A DNA stretch of 46,799 nucleotides from Companilactobacillus jidongensis (lineage in GTDB: Bacteria > Bacillota > Bacilli > Lactobacillales > Lactobacillaceae). Below the pieces are notes generated by a model. That model saw only the letters and a program-made list of their open reading frames with translations. It did not search any database and was not told where the DNA came from. The DNA is taken from assembly GCF_003946575.1 (NCBI RefSeq), contig NZ_RHOP01000022.1, positions 1-46,799 on the forward strand, in the 5' to 3' direction. Positions 42,114 to 46,799 of the stretch are shown here, one piece after another; within the stretch, counting starts at the first letter, position 1, and every line of letters starts with the position of its first letter. A program made the translations under genes and the position numbers.

Positions 42114-43292
42114 ATGAAATTTATACATGCCGCTGACCTGCATTTGGATACGCCGTTCGTTAGTATTAGCAATTTTTCTAACTCATTACAAGAAGAGTTA
42201 AAGAAATCAACCTATACAGCTGCTGACAAGGTTTTTGAAACTGCTGTTACTGAAGAAGTAGACTTTGTGATTCTCGCCGGAGATACATATGACAATACCG
42301 AGAGGACATTATCAGCTCAAATTTATTTGCAGGGACAATTTGAAAGACTTAGAGAGCATGGTATCAAGGTTTATCTGGTTTATGGTAATCATGATTATTA
42401 CCGAAATGATTTTTCAGTTATAAAGATGCCAGACAATGTGACTATATTTGGAGATGAAGTAACGACGTCTGAAATGACCGCTAGTGATGGACAACATGTT
42501 GGAATTACTGGATTCAGTTATTATCAGAATCATATTAGCGATGATATGGTCGCAAATTATTCCGCTCGTGGGAATTATGACTATCAAATTGGTATTCTGC
42601 ATGCTGGAATTGGGGATGGCAATTATGCACCGTTCACGGTCAATGAATTATTAACCAAAGGCTACGACTATTGGGCATTGGGTCATATTCACAAACGTGA
42701 AATCTTGCATAAAAATCCAATGATTATCTATGCCGGTGATACTCAAGGTCGCAATCAGAATGAATTAGGAACTAAAGGATTTTATTTGGTTAATGTTGAG
42801 AATGGTATGACAAATACTAAGTTTGTTCCTAGTTCTATTTTTGTATGGAAGTCAACGGGAATTACTGCTGATGAGTCAGATACAATTGATAGTTTGTTTG
42901 ACAAGATCACTGATGTTCTAGCTAAATATGATGAAACTGAAGTTAAGTACTTGATAACTCTAACCATAAATGGTGCACAACATTTGGGTGAAAATGTGAT
43001 TCGATCTATTGAACGTAATGAACTCTTGAATCATTTTTCTGTTACTGATTCGCATACCATTTTGTATAAAATCTATACAAAATTTGACCGAAATCCTCAA
43101 TTAATTGGGATAGATCAAAAATATTGGGATGAAAGTTCAAAAGACATTTTTGATCTTAATGATGTCAAGGATATGGACAATCGTTTGTTCGGCGAAGAGG
43201 TAATTCGTCAGCATATTGATAATCCGAAATTTATTGAACATATTAAGGAACTAACTAAGAATACAATTAATAAAAAATACATCGGAGACTGA
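42114..43292 (+). CDS. yhaO: Metallophosphoesterase of the Mre11/SbcD type (YhaO)
   Basis: 392 residues. The five calcineurin-like motifs are DLHLD (about 7-11), GDTYD, GNHDYY, the HAG block and GHIH, all intact. C-terminal domain with SSIFVWKSTGI. With YhaN it should form a nuclease-ATPase pair like SbcCD/Mre11-Rad50 that processes DNA ends. GAGGAG precedes the ATG. yhaN starts 2 bases after its stop. Confidence 0.9.
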   Translation: MKFIHAADLHLDTPFVSISNFSNSLQEELKKSTYTAADKVFETAVTEEVDFVILAGDTYDNTERTLSAQIYLQGQFERLREHGIKVYLVYGNHDYYRNDFSVIKMPDNVTIFGDEVTTSEMTASDGQHVGITGFSYYQNHISDDMVANYSARGNYDYQIGILHAGIGDGNYAPFTVNELLTKGYDYWALGHIHKREILHKNPMIIYAGDTQGRNQNELGTKGFYLVNVENGMTNTKFVPSSIFVWKSTGITADESDTIDSLFDKITDVLAKYDETEVKYLITLTINGAQHLGENVIRSIERNELLNHFSVTDSHTILYKIYTKFDRNPQLIGIDQKYWDESSKDIFDLNDVKDMDNRLFGEEVIRQHIDNPKFIEHIKELTKNTINKKYIGD

Positions 43293-43294
43293 TC

Positions 43295-45742
43295 GTGAAA
43301 TTAACCAAAGTTAAGATATACGGATTCGGTAAGTGGTCCGATGTCGAGTGGAATTTTAATAGAGATTATCAAGTTATATATGGAAATAATGAAATCGGAA
43401 AAACAACATTACTAACATTTATTCAAAGTATTTTGTTTGGTTTTGCATCTGCACGTGGTGACGAAAAGTTTCAACAGTATAAACCAAAGAATGGCAGTAA
43501 TTATGGCGGTGAACTGCAATTTGTTGATAAAAATAACATTACTTGGATCGTTAGACGAGTTGACGGAAAAAACGGTGGGGATGTAACAATTTATCGTGGT
43601 GATCAACAAGTGCCTGAAACATTAATAACACAAATAACTGGTGGATTTACCAAAGAAGACTTTGTTGGTAGTCATGTTTTGAATGATACAAGCATTATGT
43701 CGATTTACAAGTTGAATGAAGAACAGTTAGAAACTGAAATAATGGCTGTAGGAGCCGTTGGAAGTAAAGAATGGCTACTGACAGCTGATAGTCTAGAAAA
43801 GTCTAGTGAAGAGATATACAAAGCACGTGGACGTAAGCAACCACTGATAGAGCGGATTGAAGAGCATGATAAACTGGTTAAACACAAATCAGAGTTTGAA
43901 AACCAACAAGTAGCTTATGAAAAGTCTAGTAAAAATCTTGAGCTAGCTAACAAACAATATGCTGACAACACTCAAAATTTAAAAAAAATTACTGAGCAAC
44001 GAGATGAGTTATCGAGTCTTAATAAAAAATGGTCGAAATTTGTATCTTACCGGGAGCTCTCACAGGTCGATGTCAGTTTAAGTAACCCTATTTCTAGGAA
44101 TGATTGGGATCAAAGCTTACAACTTGATCAAGAATTGCAAACTTTACGGCAAAACATGGGACAGGTTAATTCGTTTAAACTTGATGATGAGGACAAAGAG
44201 TTTCGTGATTATTATCAAGCCAATAAGGATGATCTTGATTATTTGAACGCACAAAAAAGTACGATTCGTGATTTGCAGTTTCAACAAAAAAATCTTAATC
44301 AGCAACTAAATGATAATGATGTCAAAATAGATAGTCTATATGCTTCGAATAGAAACTGTGATGACAATATGCAATTACTTACTGAAGACGAATTGTTACG
44401 ATTAAATACACCAAAAACTACTTCAGATAACAGTCGTAACTTAAATTGGCCGATTATTGGTTTATCGCTTGTTGCTTTAGTTTTGGCAACTTTTATGTCG
44501 GGTGCATTGAGAATAGGTGCCGGATTAATCTTTGTCGCCGGAATACTTTACGCATGGCACGAAAATCAGCAAACAACAACAACAACAATGCATAATAATG
44601 ATCTAGAATTTTTAGATAAAAAAGGTTATAAGGGATTATCAGTCCCAGATATACAGGCGCTTCAAAACGTTATACGGCAATTACAAGATTTGAATGCGGA
44701 ACAAGACAATTTGGAAAAACTTTTACATGCGACTGATGCAAAGTTGGATCAATGGAAGTCGCAACTAAACGATTTTGGATTGCTGGACTCGTCTGATAAT
44801 CTGTCTGAAAATATTGAACATTACTTTTCACGGTTGAGTGCTATCAATACCAAATTAGAGTTAATGGAAAAGAATAATCTTGAGAACAAACAGTTGCAAC
44901 AAAATAAATTAAATCAAATATCTGATTTACAAATCAAATTGAATAATATTTTGAAACGATATTCTATGCGTACTACCGATGACTTAATGAGGTTGCATAG
45001 TGAACAGCTTCAAAAACGAGGAATCATTAATAAATTAGAGCAGGATCGAGAGATACTTGGTGACGATATTGAACTGTTAAGTAGATTCAGTAGTGAGACT
45101 GAATTGCAGAATAAATTAGACTCAATTGAGAGAGAGTTCAGATCACTTTCACAACAAAATAATGATTTGAATCGTCAAATTGGATCAATAAAAACCAAGC
45201 GAGAACAAATATTCAATAATACCGAATATCAAAAATTAATTGATGATATCGCACAGAATGAGACTGATATGATAGAGTTATATGATGAATGGTTGGCTGA
45301 TAAACTTGCTAGCAAGTGGATTCACTCAATGCTGGATTTGGCTACTGAGAACAGGTATCCGAAGATGTTGAAGCGTGCGGCGCATTATTTTGAATTGTTG
45401 ACGAACGGTAATTATATAGATATTTTATTTGATTCTAACAGTTTGAAGCTAACTCGTCGTGATAAGGTCGAGTTTGATGTGCATGAGTTATCTAAAGCAA
45501 CAACGGTCCAATTGTATATTTCTCTACGTCTGGCATTTGTAATTGAAATATCAGATCTAGTAGATCTGCCGATATTAATTGACGATGCTTTTGTAGATTT
45601 TGATAGAATAAGAACAAATAGTATTTTTGAGTTGATTAAGGAAGTTTCAGCTGACAATCAGGTTATCTATGTCACAGCCAATTTGAATACTGAATTACCT
45701 GGGGATCACATTATTAATTTAGAGGAGGTAAGTAATGACTAA
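43295..45742 (+). CDS. yhaN: SbcC/Rad50-like ATPase (YhaN)
   Basis: 815 residues. Walker A in GNNEIGKTTLL (residues 30-40), long coiled-coil arms (about 170-350 and 450-680), and Walker B in LPILIDDAFVDFD near the end. Between the coils residues 370-420 hold two TM helices (LNWPIIGLSLVALVLATF; GAGLIFVAGILYAW), a known YhaN feature that would put the pair at the membrane. The start is GTG 43295 with GGAGA 7 bases upstream. It overlaps yhaM by 8 bases. Confidence 0.88.
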   Translation: MKLTKVKIYGFGKWSDVEWNFNRDYQVIYGNNEIGKTTLLTFIQSILFGFASARGDEKFQQYKPKNGSNYGGELQFVDKNNITWIVRRVDGKNGGDVTIYRGDQQVPETLITQITGGFTKEDFVGSHVLNDTSIMSIYKLNEEQLETEIMAVGAVGSKEWLLTADSLEKSSEEIYKARGRKQPLIERIEEHDKLVKHKSEFENQQVAYEKSSKNLELANKQYADNTQNLKKITEQRDELSSLNKKWSKFVSYRELSQVDVSLSNPISRNDWDQSLQLDQELQTLRQNMGQVNSFKLDDEDKEFRDYYQANKDDLDYLNAQKSTIRDLQFQQKNLNQQLNDNDVKIDSLYASNRNCDDNMQLLTEDELLRLNTPKTTSDNSRNLNWPIIGLSLVALVLATFMSGALRIGAGLIFVAGILYAWHENQQTTTTTMHNNDLEFLDKKGYKGLSVPDIQALQNVIRQLQDLNAEQDNLEKLLHATDAKLDQWKSQLNDFGLLDSSDNLSENIEHYFSRLSAINTKLELMEKNNLENKQLQQNKLNQISDLQIKLNNILKRYSMRTTDDLMRLHSEQLQKRGIINKLEQDREILGDDIELLSRFSSETELQNKLDSIEREFRSLSQQNNDLNRQIGSIKTKREQIFNNTEYQKLIDDIAQNETDMIELYDEWLADKLASKWIHSMLDLATENRYPKMLKRAAHYFELLTNGNYIDILFDSNSLKLTRRDKVEFDVHELSKATTVQLYISLRLAFVIEISDLVDLPILIDDAFVDFDRIRTNSIFELIKEVSADNQVIYVTANLNTELPGDHIINLEEVSND

Positions 45743-46673
45743 AAAAATTATTGATTATAAAAACGGTGAAGCAATGAGCTTGGAATCAGTCATCAAGAAG
45801 TCAGATTTCCGATTGGCCAAAAATGGTAAAAACTTTTTGTCATTAGTTTTTGAGGATAAGTCAGGACAAATTCCTGGTAAATATTGGGATGCTAAAGAAG
45901 ACGATGCAGAAACCTACAAAGTAGGTACGGTTGTCCAACTTGATGGTAAGAGGGATGTCTATCAAGGTAAACCTCAAGTTATTATTAATCGGTTAGGAGT
46001 GTTAGACTCAGAGACCGTTGATATGTCACAGTTTGTTCAAACTGCACCAATAAAGCGTGCTGATATGGAAAACGAGTTTGAAGATATCTTCTTAGAGATA
46101 ACTAATGGCGCTTGGAATCGCATCGTTAGATATTTGTTTAAAAAATATCATGATAAGTTCTTTACCAGCGCCGCAGCTAAAAGCAATCATCATGATTTTC
46201 AGGGTGGCCTAGCTTATCATACTTTGAGCATGGTTCACTTGGCACAGAAGATCTCGGATCAATATCCACAGATTAATCGTGCACTGCTTATTGCCGGAGC
46301 ATGTTTGCATGACTTGGGTAAGACAATTGAATTATCAGGTGGATTGGATATCGAATATACTTTTGAAGGTAATATGCTCGGGCATATAACAATCATTGAT
46401 GAAGAAATCGTTAAGGCAGCTACGGATATGGACATCAGTCTTGAATCAGAAGATATGATTCTGTTGAGACACATGGTGTTATCACATCATGGATTGCTAG
46501 AATACGGATCACCTGAACGGCCTAAGTTGTTGGAAGCTGAGGTATTACATGGTATCGATGAAATGGATGCCAGCATTAATATGATTACCAAGGCATTGGA
46601 TAAGACAGAGAATGGTAAGTTCTCTGAACGGATTTTTGGCTTGGATAATCGTTCATTTTATAAACACAGTTAA
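45735..46673 (+). CDS. yhaM: 3'-5' exoribonuclease YhaM
   Basis: 312 residues. N-terminal OB-fold (about 1-95; YVLY-free strands LVFEDKSGQIPGKYWDAKE) followed by an HD domain with the metal-binding His-Asp (FQGGLAYHTLSMVHL; CLHDLGKTIEL). YhaM degrades RNA from the 3' end. AGGAGG precedes ATG 45735, which lies inside the yhaN stop. Last gene of yhaO-yhaN-yhaM. Confidence 0.9.
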   Translation: MTKKIIDYKNGEAMSLESVIKKSDFRLAKNGKNFLSLVFEDKSGQIPGKYWDAKEDDAETYKVGTVVQLDGKRDVYQGKPQVIINRLGVLDSETVDMSQFVQTAPIKRADMENEFEDIFLEITNGAWNRIVRYLFKKYHDKFFTSAAAKSNHHDFQGGLAYHTLSMVHLAQKISDQYPQINRALLIAGACLHDLGKTIELSGGLDIEYTFEGNMLGHITIIDEEIVKAATDMDISLESEDMILLRHMVLSHHGLLEYGSPERPKLLEAEVLHGIDEMDASINMITKALDKTENGKFSERIFGLDNRSFYKHS

Positions 46674-46799
46674 AATTAGACACAAAAAAAGAGCTCGATT
46701 TTGAAATCGAACTCTTTTTAATGGTTCTATACTTTCTGGTATTGATGAATAATCAATACCAGTTTTTTTGTACTCTTTTAAAACAAAAAGAACATCACT
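46653..46799 (-). CDS. 3' part of the repeated end gene, reading through its usual stop (partial)
   Basis: On the minus strand the frame entering from the right edge reads SDVLFVLKEYKKTG, DYSSIPESIEPL, matching the left-edge peptide except at three of 27 residues. Where the left copy ends with TAA, this one has AAA and runs on through the yhaM terminator to a TGA at 46655-46653, so this copy has probably lost its stop or is a degraded fragment. The family is not recognised. Confidence 0.45.
   Translation of the reverse strand, partial: SDVLFVLKEYKKTGIDYSSIPESIEPLKRVRFQNRALFLCLILTVFIK
46686..46720. terminator. Bidirectional terminator after yhaM
   Basis: AAAAAGAG...TCGATTT pairs with AAATCGA...CTCTTTTT (46686-46718) around TTGA, with one mismatch. 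The inverted-end gene fragment reads into it from the other side. Confidence 0.8.

Noticed and set aside
1-46799. CRISPR array, rRNA operon, intact prophage or complete insertion sequence
   Set aside because: No regularly spaced repeats, no rRNA-like sequence, only one phage-like remnant, and no full transposase; only the end fragments hint at one.

Overview
The window looks like a chromosomal stretch of a low-GC Gram-positive of the Lactobacillaceae. The reasons are strong AGGAGG-type ribosome binding sites, frequent TTG and GTG starts, secreted SLAP-like proteins, an arcABDTC arginine deiminase cluster, CiaRH-type signalling, and yhaOMN and YlbF genes. A Companilactobacillus-like organism is plausible but is inference. 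The family-level assignment comes from gene content and not from any database search.

Layout. (1) 1-3.3 kb: a 3' coding fragment, two divergent secreted SLAP-type proteins, and two overlapping ASCH-domain genes. (2) 3.3-9.3 kb: a CiaRH-like two-component system divergent from a YkcB/YkcC-like glycosyltransferase operon, with an exact CiaR-type box between them and two tiny membrane proteins around the operon. (3) 9.3-9.8 kb: a gene-free stretch holding two homologous structured elements in divergent orientation, with compensatory base changes in every main helix. (4) 9.8-15.7 kb: guaC with PurBoxes, glnA followed by a candidate structured RNA, and a large LtaS-like enzyme. (5) 15.7-20.5 kb: a LysR regulator, four redox/accessory genes divergent from it, and a hydrolase broken by one nonsense codon; similar operator sequences lie at both promoters. 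(6) 20.5-23.3 kb: an SOS-type YolD/Y-polymerase pair and small proteins. (7) 23.3-27.8 kb: metabolic accessory genes, a broken phage-like gene and a tRNA-Gly. A 25-bp near copy of the tRNA 3' end lies 4.2 kb away, inside an acetyltransferase gene. (8) 27.9-37.5 kb: a lipoprotein, cold-shock protein, arginine deiminase pathway, and argS under a T-box. (9) 37.5-46.8 kb: a UbiA-type prenyltransferase, pseudouridine synthase, class A PBP, YlbF and yhaO-yhaN-yhaM.

How the genes work together. The arc genes turn arginine into ornithine, ammonia, CO2 and ATP, with an antiporter exchanging arginine for ornithine. Their upstream region carries two cre-like sites, and the argS just downstream is controlled by a T-box with an Arg (CGC) specifier, so the segment is arginine-centred. 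CiaRH, the GT39/GT2 pair, the LtaS-like protein and the class A PBP all serve the cell envelope.

The two window ends carry near-identical 73-bp sequences in inverted orientation (69/73), each reading inward as the same peptide. This suggests that the window is bounded by copies of a repeated gene, possibly a transposase. The most novel-looking signal is the divergent RNA pair at 9311-9731.
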